64,000 bases of DNA from a virus. Below, in pieces: positions 1 to 7,236 of this stretch. Position numbers and translations under genes: made by a program. The notes below the pieces were generated by a model. It made no database searches. It had not been told where the DNA came from and saw only the letters and a list, made by a program, of their open reading frames with translations. Each line of letters begins with the position of its first letter. Position 1 is the first letter of the stretch. Where the stretch lies: positions 1-64,000 of the IMG/VR virus record IMGVR_UViG_3300034418_007342. One strand, written 5' to 3'.

Positions 1-334
1 CTCTTGCTTCAACGTAACTGCATTCTGCTTTACTCTTACAAAGGTATAGTATTTCCCTTGTAAAATTTTCACTGCCTAATGTTTTTACGTCTTCGATTAG
101 TTCCAAATTAGAGCCATAATATTCGCGCCAGTCAGAATCGACTTGTGATCGAATCTTCTTTTTGCGTTTGTTACCATTTTTGTATTTTACAGTTCTTGTT
201 GTTGTTTTTTTAAATTTTGCTAGTTTTTTGCCTATGTATTTGCGCCCTGATACACAGTTTGTAATGAGATATACAAATCCAGCACAGTCCTCGGGTAATT
301 GGTCAATATCTTTACCTTCATACAGCCAAGTCAT
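1..334 (-). CDS. Putative GIY-YIG endonuclease, SegE-like (3' part beyond the window)
   Basis: About 111 residues are visible, starting MTWLYEGKDI. The core reads GFVYLITN, then RKYIGKK, then WREYYGS, then a helix ending in a Glu-rich CSYVEARE. This order (GxVYLI with YIG, a conserved Arg/Lys helix, a later Glu) fits the GIY-YIG nuclease fold in the form found in T4-like phages as SegE-like putative endonucleases. Such proteins act as homing or repair nucleases that nick DNA. The ATG at 332-334 gives the longest frame matching the domain. It has no clear Shine-Dalgarno and follows a short out-of-frame upstream ORF that overlaps it. It lies downstream of gene 46 in the same direction. The plus-strand ORF over this region is a shadow. 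Family call fairly sure, function inferred. Confidence 0.6.
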   Translation of the reverse strand, partial: MTWLYEGKDIDQLPEDCAGFVYLITNCVSGRKYIGKKLAKFKKTTTRTVKYKNGNKRKKKIRSQVDSDWREYYGSNLELIEDVKTLGSENFTREILYLCKSKAECSYVEAR

Positions 335-405
335 TGGGGATTTGTTCTACGTCCATGTGTATTTTAATTATGCCATAATAGTTTATAAGTTATAAGTTCT
401 GATTA

Positions 406-2178
406 TTATACAACTTCTACATCCGTTGTATAACTGGTAAATCCGTTTTCTTTGACTACAGTTAAAATATTATTTACACGCCCAGCCAATTCGTCTTTGT
501 GGCTGACAAGCCAGATACTCTTGTTGCTTTCTCTGCTCATTTTCTTAAGAATAGCCAAACTGTTTTCTACACCCGAAGCATCCATACCCGAATCTACTAA
601 CTCATCGATAAACAACAAGTTGATAGGTTGATACAGACTTTCCCATACATCACGGAAACTCCAACTTAAACTGAGGATCAAACGATTGCGTTCTCCCCTA
701 CTCAAGTTGTCAAAGTCTAACTCACGACCTAATTCTTCAATGCTTACAGTTAAGTCGTTTAAGAATTTGACCTGGTGTGGCAAACCAATACGATCCAGAT
801 ACTGCGCCAATCTGCCGTTTAAGTAACTTAGGTTCTGATCAATGATCTTTTTACGAATAAATGAATCTTTGTTGGTCAACAGTTTGAGCAAGAACTCTTG
901 GTGCTCTTTGACTCTGGTCAATTCATTGATAGTGTCGTAAGTAATCTCTTCAACCGCAGTTTCTTTCATTTCTGCGATCTGTTCACTGTAGGGATCCGGT
1001 TCTTCCTGTTTGGCAGTTAACTGCGTTAGCACACTGCCCATACTGCTTCTATGTTCAAATGCATCTGCTTCTGCTGAGTAAAATGTTTCGGGCCGACTGC
1101 CTAACTCGCCTATGTCTGCTACAGTTTTTGTGTGCTCCTGCCATTGTGTGTCATTTGTTAATAACTGTAGTGCGGCTTCTTGCTTTTGTTCTTGCTTGCT
1201 TTTAAGTATTTCTTCTTGCTTGGCATCGTGTATGTCCTGCCCACAAGCATGGCACTTATGGTCTTCCAATAGAGCAATTTCTTTTTCTAGTTTGTCAATG
1301 AGTTTCTGTTGTTTGTCGTTGTCACGTTCAATACTAGTAATCCATTTTGTGCATTCGTCAACTTGCGACTTTTTACGGTCATAATCTGCCAACAGTTTGT
1401 GTGCAGCCAATTCTGCTTCAATGTCTAACTTGGCCAGTTCGTCATAGGCACTTTGTAAAGCAGCAACTTCACTGTCTTTTTTCTTTTGCCACAGTACTTG
1501 CCTGCGCTCTAAACTTTCAATTTGATTGTTGATGCGCTCGTTGGCATCTGACACTGCTTTAATTCTTGCTTCTTCATGTTGAATGGCATCTTTAGTAGAA
1601 CGATTTAGCTCTTTCAATGCTTCAGCTTTTTCACTCAGCATGGTAATACCCAGAAGCTGCTCAATGATAGCACGTTGGTCATTGGCCCGCATACTGAGAA
1701 AAGGCTCTGTATAAGTGTTTAAGGCTACAACGTGCTTGAACATGTCATGACTCATGTTGAGCAAGCGTTCGATTTCCTGTTGTGTTTCTCTGCTGTCACC
1801 TTGACTGTTGTCGTCTCTACTTTCCTGCTCTTCGTCGTTGACATAGAACTTGAGCACATTGGGTTTGCGTCCACGCTCAATCCTGTAACTCTGTCCTTCG
1901 CAGTCAAAGTCGATGGTGATCAACATGGCCTTGCCGTTGGTCTTGTTGATTAGATTATCTTTTTTGATGTTAGTCAGTGCCTGTCCAAACAGTGCATAAC
2001 TAAGTGCATTGATGATTGTAGTCTTGCCTGTACCGTTACGTGCGCCACTATCATCGCCACCCAAGTCTAAGTTTTCACCTAACACCAAAGTCAAGTCTTG
2101 GCGATCAAAGTCAATGCCCTGTGTGGCATTGCCCACGCTCATAAAGTTTTTAACTGACAGTGTTTTTATTTTGAACAT
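406..2178 (-). CDS. 46: gp46 recombination endonuclease subunit (SbcC/Rad50-like ATPase)
   Basis: 590 residues with the SMC/Rad50 layout: an N-terminal Walker A (NGTGKTT, residues 48-54), a coiled-coil middle with a zinc hook (CHAC, Cys309 and Cys312), a return coil, then the ABC signature (LSRGERNR) and Walker B (LLFIDELVDSGMD). With gp47 it forms the nuclease-ATPase that resects double-strand ends for recombination-dependent replication and helps degrade host DNA. The Walker A loop carries an extra stretch (GENLDLGGDDSGAR) before NGTGKT, a common feature of phage gp46. It lies in the same direction as genes 47 and 55 but is separated from 47 by two accessory genes. Its start overlaps the preceding gene by 29 nt. 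Identification is secure. Confidence 0.96.
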   Translation of the reverse strand: MFKIKTLSVKNFMSVGNATQGIDFDRQDLTLVLGENLDLGGDDSGARNGTGKTTIINALSYALFGQALTNIKKDNLINKTNGKAMLITIDFDCEGQSYRIERGRKPNVLKFYVNDEEQESRDDNSQGDSRETQQEIERLLNMSHDMFKHVVALNTYTEPFLSMRANDQRAIIEQLLGITMLSEKAEALKELNRSTKDAIQHEEARIKAVSDANERINNQIESLERRQVLWQKKKDSEVAALQSAYDELAKLDIEAELAAHKLLADYDRKKSQVDECTKWITSIERDNDKQQKLIDKLEKEIALLEDHKCHACGQDIHDAKQEEILKSKQEQKQEAALQLLTNDTQWQEHTKTVADIGELGSRPETFYSAEADAFEHRSSMGSVLTQLTAKQEEPDPYSEQIAEMKETAVEEITYDTINELTRVKEHQEFLLKLLTNKDSFIRKKIIDQNLSYLNGRLAQYLDRIGLPHQVKFLNDLTVSIEELGRELDFDNLSRGERNRLILSLSWSFRDVWESLYQPINLLFIDELVDSGMDASGVENSLAILKKMSRESNKSIWLVSHKDELAGRVNNILTVVKENGFTSYTTDVEVV

Positions 2179-3244
2179 TATCGCTTATTTCTTTATAAAT
2201 TGGTTTGAATACTTGATCGATGTAGTCTAAAATTATTTGCCTATTATACAACAGTCTACTTTCTAATTCAAGATTTATTTGTTTCAAATAGTCTAGCGGC
2301 CACTTAGAAACAATCTCCGCTTGTTTCATAACTGCCAAGAATCTTTCACTGGGATCTTCAATGGAGTCATAACTTTCATCCCAGTAATCGTCAAAAGTTT
2401 TTATTCCAAACGACTGCAGATATCGAATAGTTCCTACCGCACCCAATATGATAAAAGGAGTTGTACACAATATTGGTCTCAATATTTTTTCACTTATGTA
2501 AACAGATGGGTAATCAAAAACTGATTCGGACACTAAATCTACTGCGAATTCTTTGTAAAAATCAGATCCGTTTGGTGGTATATTTGGATTTATGTAACTT
2601 TTTGGTACAGGAATTTGATTTAAAAATAAAATTTCTTTGTTTTGCGTTAACGTTGTCCAATCTTCACTAACTGAAATCGCATTATTGTAAACATAATCCA
2701 AATTGTCATCGATATTGCTCTGATTTTGATTTGTAGGTATTTCACTTAGCATTTTAGTGTTTGGATTGTTAATTGAATACTGAATCTCCGAACAATTATT
2801 TTTAATGATGTAGGCTATAAGTTTTTCTCTATGTGCTCTTAATAAGCCCACCATACACAACATAGGATATATTATATTTTTCCTATATCTTATAATATCT
2901 TTAACATTGTTGTAACTATTATAGTTTAGAATAAGATTAAAAACTTCCGGTTGATCATTATTGTCAAAGTAAGGAATTAATTGTTTTTTAAGGTTACTAC
3001 TGTTACAAATAAATCTAAAAACGAAACCAGGAAATCCCATAGATTTAATCGCTAATAATAGATTGTATATTGTAAAACTCAAAGGAGAATTTAAAAAATA
3101 AAAGTCAGTGTCGTTATGTAAAACTACAATTCTTTCATTTGGCTTAAATTCTTCCTTAAAAAGTGTTTTTAACTTACCATGTAATGAAGGTGCGTCTTGC
3201 CGATAATGGATCAAGTCAATAACATCAATTACGCTAATAGTCAT
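2150..3244 (-). CDS. GT10-like (fucosyltransferase-like C-terminus) hypothetical protein
   Basis: 364 residues. The C-terminal third (about residues 235-320) reads VSESVFDYP, then YISEKILRPILCTTPFIILG, then IKTFDDYWDESYDSIEDP. The order Glu ... [ST]EKI.(K/R)P(I/L)..PF(I/V) resembles the nucleotide-sugar-binding lobe of family 10 glycosyltransferases. The same module occurs in the protein at 41032-42108, so the window carries two members. The N-terminal two thirds match nothing I recognise. The gene is wedged between 47 and 46, overlaps both neighbours and shares their direction. It is very AT-rich, which fits a recently acquired accessory gene. The glycosyltransferase call is inferred from the C-terminal motif alone. 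Confidence 0.5.
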   Translation of the reverse strand: MTISVIDVIDLIHYRQDAPSLHGKLKTLFKEEFKPNERIVVLHNDTDFYFLNSPLSFTIYNLLLAIKSMGFPGFVFRFICNSSNLKKQLIPYFDNNDQPEVFNLILNYNSYNNVKDIIRYRKNIIYPMLCMVGLLRAHREKLIAYIIKNNCSEIQYSINNPNTKMLSEIPTNQNQSNIDDNLDYVYNNAISVSEDWTTLTQNKEILFLNQIPVPKSYINPNIPPNGSDFYKEFAVDLVSESVFDYPSVYISEKILRPILCTTPFIILGAVGTIRYLQSFGIKTFDDYWDESYDSIEDPSERFLAVMKQAEIVSKWPLDYLKQINLELESRLLYNRQIILDYIDQVFKPIYKEISDNVQNKNTVS

Positions 3245-3956
3245 GCAAGTTCCTCCAATGATTGTATATGTTTTCTAAATTTTCATATGGAATTATTTGC
3301 AAAGTATTTGCAATTTTTTGTAGGTTATCTATGATACTTTTATATTCTAGTAATTCACTTAGCGGGATCACAATATCGTTTTTTCCAACAGGAGGATTTT
3401 TAAAAAGATGAGTGAAGTTGTCTTCAATAATATTGTTCCTTATGAATCTATATAGACTGTTTGTTTTTACTTTGTACAGATTTTGGCTTTCAAAGCCAGC
3501 AATTTTATAACTGTCTCTATGTTCTTGTTGAGTAATTTCATAGCCATCATCTATTTTACGTGCAGAGTATCGTTTGCGCCATTTGCTTTTATAGAACCAT
3601 TTTAAACTTGGCTGATCTAGCATAATAGTAATTATTTGATAATGCTGCATCCAATTTGGGATATTAAATTTATGTGTATGTAATGGTATCCACAAGTCGG
3701 CAAAATTTATTGGAAGATTTGATAAATCGTCCCCTCTTGTATATGTTGCACTGTAATATTGATTTATTGAATAGCAGTTTTTTGGTTCATTATCTAACCA
3801 AGAATCAAAATCGCTGGTAAAACTACTTTTAAACCATTCTGAATCAGATTGCTCAGTGTTATTCCAAGATTGTATATCGGGGTGAAATCCTAGAAGAGCA
3901 CAAAGCATTTTACCTGCACCTCCTGGCGGATAACGCACAACAAGAAATTTTGCCAC
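3234..3956 (-). CDS. Putative sulfotransferase-like P-loop protein
   Basis: 240 residues. The N-terminus reads KFLVVRYPPGGAGKMLCALLGF: a beta strand followed by a YPPGGAG loop and a helix. This fits the 5'-phosphosulfate-binding loop of the sulfotransferase fold better than a true Walker A, because no Ser/Thr follows the Lys. The C-terminus (IPLSELL ... NLENIYNHWRN) resembles the last helices of sulfotransferase-like proteins. It starts at GTG (3956-3954), sharing one base with the gene 47 stop codon (TAGTG), so translation is probably coupled to 47. It overlaps the next gene by 11 nt. A role in sulfating a glycan or protein with PAPS is inference. The catalytic residues cannot be assigned by eye. 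Confidence 0.4.
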   Translation of the reverse strand: MAKFLVVRYPPGGAGKMLCALLGFHPDIQSWNNTEQSDSEWFKSSFTSDFDSWLDNEPKNCYSINQYYSATYTRGDDLSNLPINFADLWIPLHTHKFNIPNWMQHYQIITIMLDQPSLKWFYKSKWRKRYSARKIDDGYEITQQEHRDSYKIAGFESQNLYKVKTNSLYRFIRNNIIEDNFTHLFKNPPVGKNDIVIPLSELLEYKSIIDNLQKIANTLQIIPYENLENIYNHWRNLHDY

Positions 3957-4972
3957 TAAAGATTCCTATAAATGTCCAGTAACAGATTATTATCGTAGTG
4001 ATCGCTGGCAATAGCAGTTAGTTGATTAGTTACAATCTGATCTACACTTTCGAACTGCACATTACCCTGTATTTCATACTCTGATAAGTCTGTATTCTTT
4101 TGCGGCAGCAGTGTAATCTCACGCAGGTTATACTGCCCAATAAAAGTTTCTTTGATAAAATTGGCTTCTTCGTAACTGATATCAATGTCCAAGTTCACAC
4201 GCACATGCATACCTGGCGCCAGTATGTCGTCGGCATGATCCAGTATTGCTGCCAAGCCTAACACACGGTATCTGGGTTGATCGGGCCAAGCATGATACTC
4301 AGGCTCTTTGCCCCATTCAATAACACACAGTCCTCTGTCATCATCACCAGCGTCTGCATAGTTGTGTGGAAAGCAGTTGCCAATATAAGTGATGTTGCCG
4401 TGGTTTTGTCTTTTGTGAAAGTGCCCTGTGTAAACTTGTTCACAGGCCCGAAACTGTTCACGTTTGACTTCACCGTGATCGGGCATCTGCACCATGGCGT
4501 TCATGTAAAAGTGAGGAAGTTCAAAGTGTCCAAATACATATTTGGTCTTTAGTTTTGGCACACGTTTGTAGTCATCACCTACCAACCAAGGTGCAATAGT
4601 TACATCACCTTCCGAGAACCAATCATTACAGATTCTAACATTGGGCAAATGTCTAGCCCACTCTACACTCTGTATGTCACGTTTGTCCCTATAGTACAAA
4701 TCGTGGTTACCAGGGATAAAGTAGACCTGATCAAAGTTTGCGTTTAAATGCTCTAAGGCCTGCAGACTGTAGTTCAGTGTAACAATATTAATACTGGCAC
4801 GGTTGTTGTGCCAGTCCCCCAGGAATAAAGCAGTTTCGCAGCCTTGGTCTCGTGCAGTCTGAGTAGCCCATTTGACAAAGTTCAAACAGTCTTCGTTATG
4901 CAGTTGACTGTTTGACTTTAAGCCAAAGTGTATGTCCGTGAACACGGCTGCTTTTTTGAATAGATTAGCCAT
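3956..4972 (-). CDS. 47: gp47 recombination endonuclease subunit (SbcD/Mre11-like)
   Basis: 338 residues with the full calcineurin-type phosphoesterase series: TDIHFG (Asp13, His15), LGDWHNNR (Asp53), PGNHD (residues 87-91), VFGHFE and TGHFHKR. These bind the two metal ions of Mre11/SbcD nucleases. It partners gp46 in end resection. The start ATG at 4970-4972 lies only 6 nt after a TATAAT hexamer (4984-4979), so the transcript may be essentially leaderless. Gene 55 ends 47 nt upstream. Two accessory genes separate it from 46. Identification is secure. Confidence 0.95.
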   Translation of the reverse strand: MANLFKKAAVFTDIHFGLKSNSQLHNEDCLNFVKWATQTARDQGCETALFLGDWHNNRASINIVTLNYSLQALEHLNANFDQVYFIPGNHDLYYRDKRDIQSVEWARHLPNVRICNDWFSEGDVTIAPWLVGDDYKRVPKLKTKYVFGHFELPHFYMNAMVQMPDHGEVKREQFRACEQVYTGHFHKRQNHGNITYIGNCFPHNYADAGDDDRGLCVIEWGKEPEYHAWPDQPRYRVLGLAAILDHADDILAPGMHVRVNLDIDISYEEANFIKETFIGQYNLREITLLPQKNTDLSEYEIQGNVQFESVDQIVTNQLTAIASDHYDNNLLLDIYRNL

Positions 4973-4978
4973 CTATCT

Positions 4979-5007
4979 ATTATAACTTCGTTTTTGGTCT
5001 ACTGCAA
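4979..5007 (-). promoter_or_regulatory. Candidate sigma70-type promoter for gene 47
   Basis: On the minus strand, TTGCAG (5007-5002), a 17-nt spacer, then a perfect TATAAT (4984-4979). Only 6 nt separate the -10 box from the gene 47 ATG, so initiation at the usual distance would fall on or next to the A of ATG. The -35 matches consensus at three of six positions, so this is a moderate call. Confidence 0.45.
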
Positions 5008-5019
5008 CTGGAAAAATTG

Positions 5020-5898
5020 TCATTCGTCGTAATATCCGCCACCACCACCAGTCATCATGCCCTGTCGTGTATAACTGGGGTTTAGGTTGTTCATTTCTAA
5101 AATGTCATCTCTGATATTTTGGTTACGTTTTTCAATGTTGAGCACACGAGTAAACGAGTTAGTAATTGCCGCAGTATAGTAAGCAAATGGGTTCTGACTC
5201 TTGCTTTCATCAAACTGTAAGCCAATTTGGCTTAACTGTAGCAGTGCCTGGCTACGCATTTCGTCGTTGTAAGTGTAGCCGCGCCAATTTGATCGAGTAG
5301 CATAACGCTCGCACAGTTTCATAAACATGTGTGCCAATTTGTTGGTCATTTGTCCATGCTCACGTGAAAATTCTCCCGACTCTAAATCGCCCCGCCAGTG
5401 ACTTTTGCCTACCAGTACAGGTTCACCCTCGGCATCGACACGATAGTGATAAAACGGTGGAAAGTTTACTTTGACATACTTGTTATGTTTAGGATCTTCC
5501 TCGTCATACTCGGTGTGTGCTGGTTCGTCCTCATCGTCAACTAAGTCTTTAGCCTGTTGACGTGCTTTGTTAGTTTTGACTTCATCTAAGGGGATATGCT
5601 CCCAAGTCATTACACGAAACACACAGTCAGTTTGTGGGATTTTGGTATACTTAATTTCAAAATCTTCTAACTTTTGCTTTTGTCCTGTTTCTTTTACAGC
5701 CTGCTCATGTGCCAGTTTGGTCAAGCGTTCCGCCCTTGCACGGCGTGCAGCCACAATGTTTTTCTTATTGATTTTTTTGACACTGTCTACGATCATGTCA
5801 AAATTAGCAGCGTCTTGGTCCAAATAACTGCAATAGGTAGTTTTACTTTTGTGTATTTCTTTAAGAATATCTTTATTATTAAGGTAATTGTGTTTAAT
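5020..5898 (-). CDS. 55: gp55 late-transcription sigma factor, probable non-canonical start codon
   Basis: The C-terminal half carries the gp55 core: a helix (KLAHMFMKLCERYATR), NWRGYTYNDEMRSQALLQL, then FDESKSQNPFAYYTAAITNSF, aligning with T4 gp55 (FNFSGYTQSWKQEM ... FDETKYKNPHAY). It should redirect host RNA polymerase to the late promoters. The first standard start is TTG at 5823, but the open frame runs 25 codons further. That extension reads KHNYLNNKDILKEI, matching T4 gp55 near its N-terminus (KYNYVNNKELLQAI). A strong AGGAG (5910-5906) sits 7 nt before an ATT (5898-5896) and 4 nt before a GTT. No ATG, GTG or TTG exists in the extension, and an in-frame TAA closes it upstream. I take ATT as start, giving 292 residues. 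An acidic insert (about residues 100-150) separates the two homologous parts. Confidence 0.82.
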   Translation of the reverse strand: MKHNYLNNKDILKEIHKSKTTYCSYLDQDAANFDMIVDSVKKINKKNIVAARRARAERLTKLAHEQAVKETGQKQKLEDFEIKYTKIPQTDCVFRVMTWEHIPLDEVKTNKARQQAKDLVDDEDEPAHTEYDEEDPKHNKYVKVNFPPFYHYRVDAEGEPVLVGKSHWRGDLESGEFSREHGQMTNKLAHMFMKLCERYATRSNWRGYTYNDEMRSQALLQLSQIGLQFDESKSQNPFAYYTAAITNSFTRVLNIEKRNQNIRDDILEMNNLNPSYTRQGMMTGGGGGYYDE

Positions 5899-5923
5899 AA
5901 CCGTTCTCCTTTATACTGTTATA

Positions 5924-5952
5924 ATAGTAACATAGTTTTACTGGGTTGTCAA
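5924..5952 (-). promoter_or_regulatory. Sigma70-type promoter for gene 55
   Basis: On the minus strand, a perfect TTGACA (5952-5947), a 17-nt spacer and TACTAT (5929-5924, four of six consensus bases). The expected start near 5917 leaves a short leader holding AAGGAG just before the extended gp55 frame. It is divergent from the late promoter at 5985. This fits early or middle expression of gp55 by unmodified host polymerase. Confidence 0.55.
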
Positions 5953-5984
5953 TTCTTGAATGCAAAATTGGCATAATTTTTGGC

Positions 5985-5992
5985 GATAAATA
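5985..5992 (+). promoter_or_regulatory. Late promoter GATAAATA for gene 48 and the baseplate genes
   Basis: GATAAATA matches the NATAAATA late-promoter form of T4-like phages (T4: TATAAATA) recognised by gp55-loaded polymerase. T4 spacing puts +1 at 5998, giving a 13-nt leader (AATCGGAATAATT) before the ATG at 6011. It lies in the divergent gap beside gene 55. Confidence 0.75.
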
Positions 5993-6010
5993 TTTTAAAT
6001 CGGAATAATT

Positions 6011-6922
6011 ATGGCAAATTTACAGCAAGGTCCTAGTAGTAACTCAGACAACACAGATCCATCTGGAGTTAGTCAAACTGCTGGGGTAGCACCACAACAA
6101 CAGTTTGCATCAGGCGGAGATGCAAGTGCATTTCGTTTAAGTACCCTTGCAGAAGGCATTGTAAAAGGTGGAGCCTTTGCTTTGGAAGCCATAGCTGGTA
6201 GTGTATTTAACTTTAATTCTACTGGTGCGAACCCTAGTTCAATTGGTCCTGACGATGACTGGCGTGTGCGTATTAGTATGCAACCACAGACTGCTGCATT
6301 GTTTTATAATAATCCAGGTAATCCTATATTGTACCCGTTGAGTCAAACCAATGGTGTAGTTTTTCCTTATACTCCACAAGTAGATATTTCACACCAGGCT
6401 GATTACACAGCGCAACCATTAACACATAGCAATTATCAAAGTTACTTTTATGACAAAAGTTCAGTACAACGTATAAACATTACTGCTGATTTTACTGTAC
6501 AAAATATTCAAGAAGGACAGTATCTTGCTGCAGTTATGCAATTCTTAAAAAGCACAACAAAAATGTTTTTTGGAAATAGTCAACTAGCAGGTACACCACC
6601 TCCAATGGTGTTTTTAGACGGATATGGTCCAGCAATTTTACCACACGTTCCTTGTGTAGTGACAGATTTTAGTTATACTATGCCTGGTGATGTAGACTAT
6701 ATAAAAATACCAGTTGGCGCCAGTTTGCAAAGCACCGCCGGCAATCCCATACAAAATAGTAATTATGCAGTACCAGCAAGACTGCCCACTGCTTGTACAT
6801 TACGTATCGGACTACAGCCAATTTACAGCAAAAATAACGTGGCAAGAAACTTTACACTAGAGCGTTATGCTGCTGGAGGCCTGATACAAGATTCACGTGG
6901 CGCTAGGGGAGGATTTATTTAA
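6011..6922 (+). CDS. 48: Baseplate tail-tube cap / initiator protein, gp48-like
   Basis: 303 residues. A low-complexity Ser/Gln/Gly N-terminus is followed by a mixed alpha/beta domain (WRVRISMQPQTAALFY ... FPYTPQVDISHQADYTAQPL) and a C-terminal strand-rich part with LPHVPCVVTDFSYTMPGDVDY and LPTACTLRIGLQPIY. The late part resembles the C-terminus of T4 gp48 (a proline-bounded strand, LP.TFTL.I, then a short tail). The gene sits directly before 53, as in the baseplate block of related marine phages. The protein would cap the baseplate hub and start tail-tube polymerisation. T4 gp54 has the same fold and cannot be excluded. It follows a late promoter and ends in a TAATG overlap with gene 53. 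Confidence 0.6.
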   Translation: MANLQQGPSSNSDNTDPSGVSQTAGVAPQQQFASGGDASAFRLSTLAEGIVKGGAFALEAIAGSVFNFNSTGANPSSIGPDDDWRVRISMQPQTAALFYNNPGNPILYPLSQTNGVVFPYTPQVDISHQADYTAQPLTHSNYQSYFYDKSSVQRINITADFTVQNIQEGQYLAAVMQFLKSTTKMFFGNSQLAGTPPPMVFLDGYGPAILPHVPCVVTDFSYTMPGDVDYIKIPVGASLQSTAGNPIQNSNYAVPARLPTACTLRIGLQPIYSKNNVARNFTLERYAAGGLIQDSRGARGGFI

Positions 6923-7236
6923 TGGCACGGTCTAGTTCTAAGGTTGAATACAACTCAACAAGTCCTTATTACAATACACCGGTTATTGGAGGATACCTGG
7001 ATTTAGCAAACATTCCTAGCATTCCTAAACTGCAAGGTGATGTTATTGTTACTGTAAACAAGACTTATCAGTATCGGCCGGACCTATTAGCATATGACTT
7101 ATACGGTGATCCTGGATTATGGTGGGTGTTTGCTGTAAGAAACCCAAATGTAATAAACGATCCCATTTTTGACATGCGTATTGGTAAACGTATTGCAGTA
7201 CCTAAAAAAGAAACATTACAAGGTATCATTACATAA
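6922..7236 (+). CDS. 53: gp53 baseplate wedge subunit
   Basis: 104 residues. The core YQYRPDLLAYDLYGDPGLWWVF, then NPNVINDPIFD, then a closing GKRIAVPKKETL, is the gp53 family pattern: a LysM-like fold with a tryptophan pair. Gp53 helps join wedges around the hub in the baseplate. The ATG shares one base with the upstream stop (TAATG) and the end does the same with the next gene, so the three are translationally coupled. The length is shorter than T4 gp53 (about 196) but usual for marine T4-like phages, as far as I know. Confidence 0.87.
   Translation: MARSSSKVEYNSTSPYYNTPVIGGYLDLANIPSIPKLQGDVIVTVNKTYQYRPDLLAYDLYGDPGLWWVFAVRNPNVINDPIFDMRIGKRIAVPKKETLQGIIT

Noticed and set aside
162-395. Plus-strand ORF of 77 codons with a hydrophobic N-terminus at the window start
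   Set aside because: It lies opposite the GIY-YIG nuclease frame, which has family motifs. The hydrophobic look comes from the antisense of Lys/Asn codons.
3234-3956. YPPGGAGK as a Walker A ATPase loop
   Set aside because: The Lys is followed by Met, not Ser/Thr, and no Walker B is seen. A sulfotransferase-type loop fits better.
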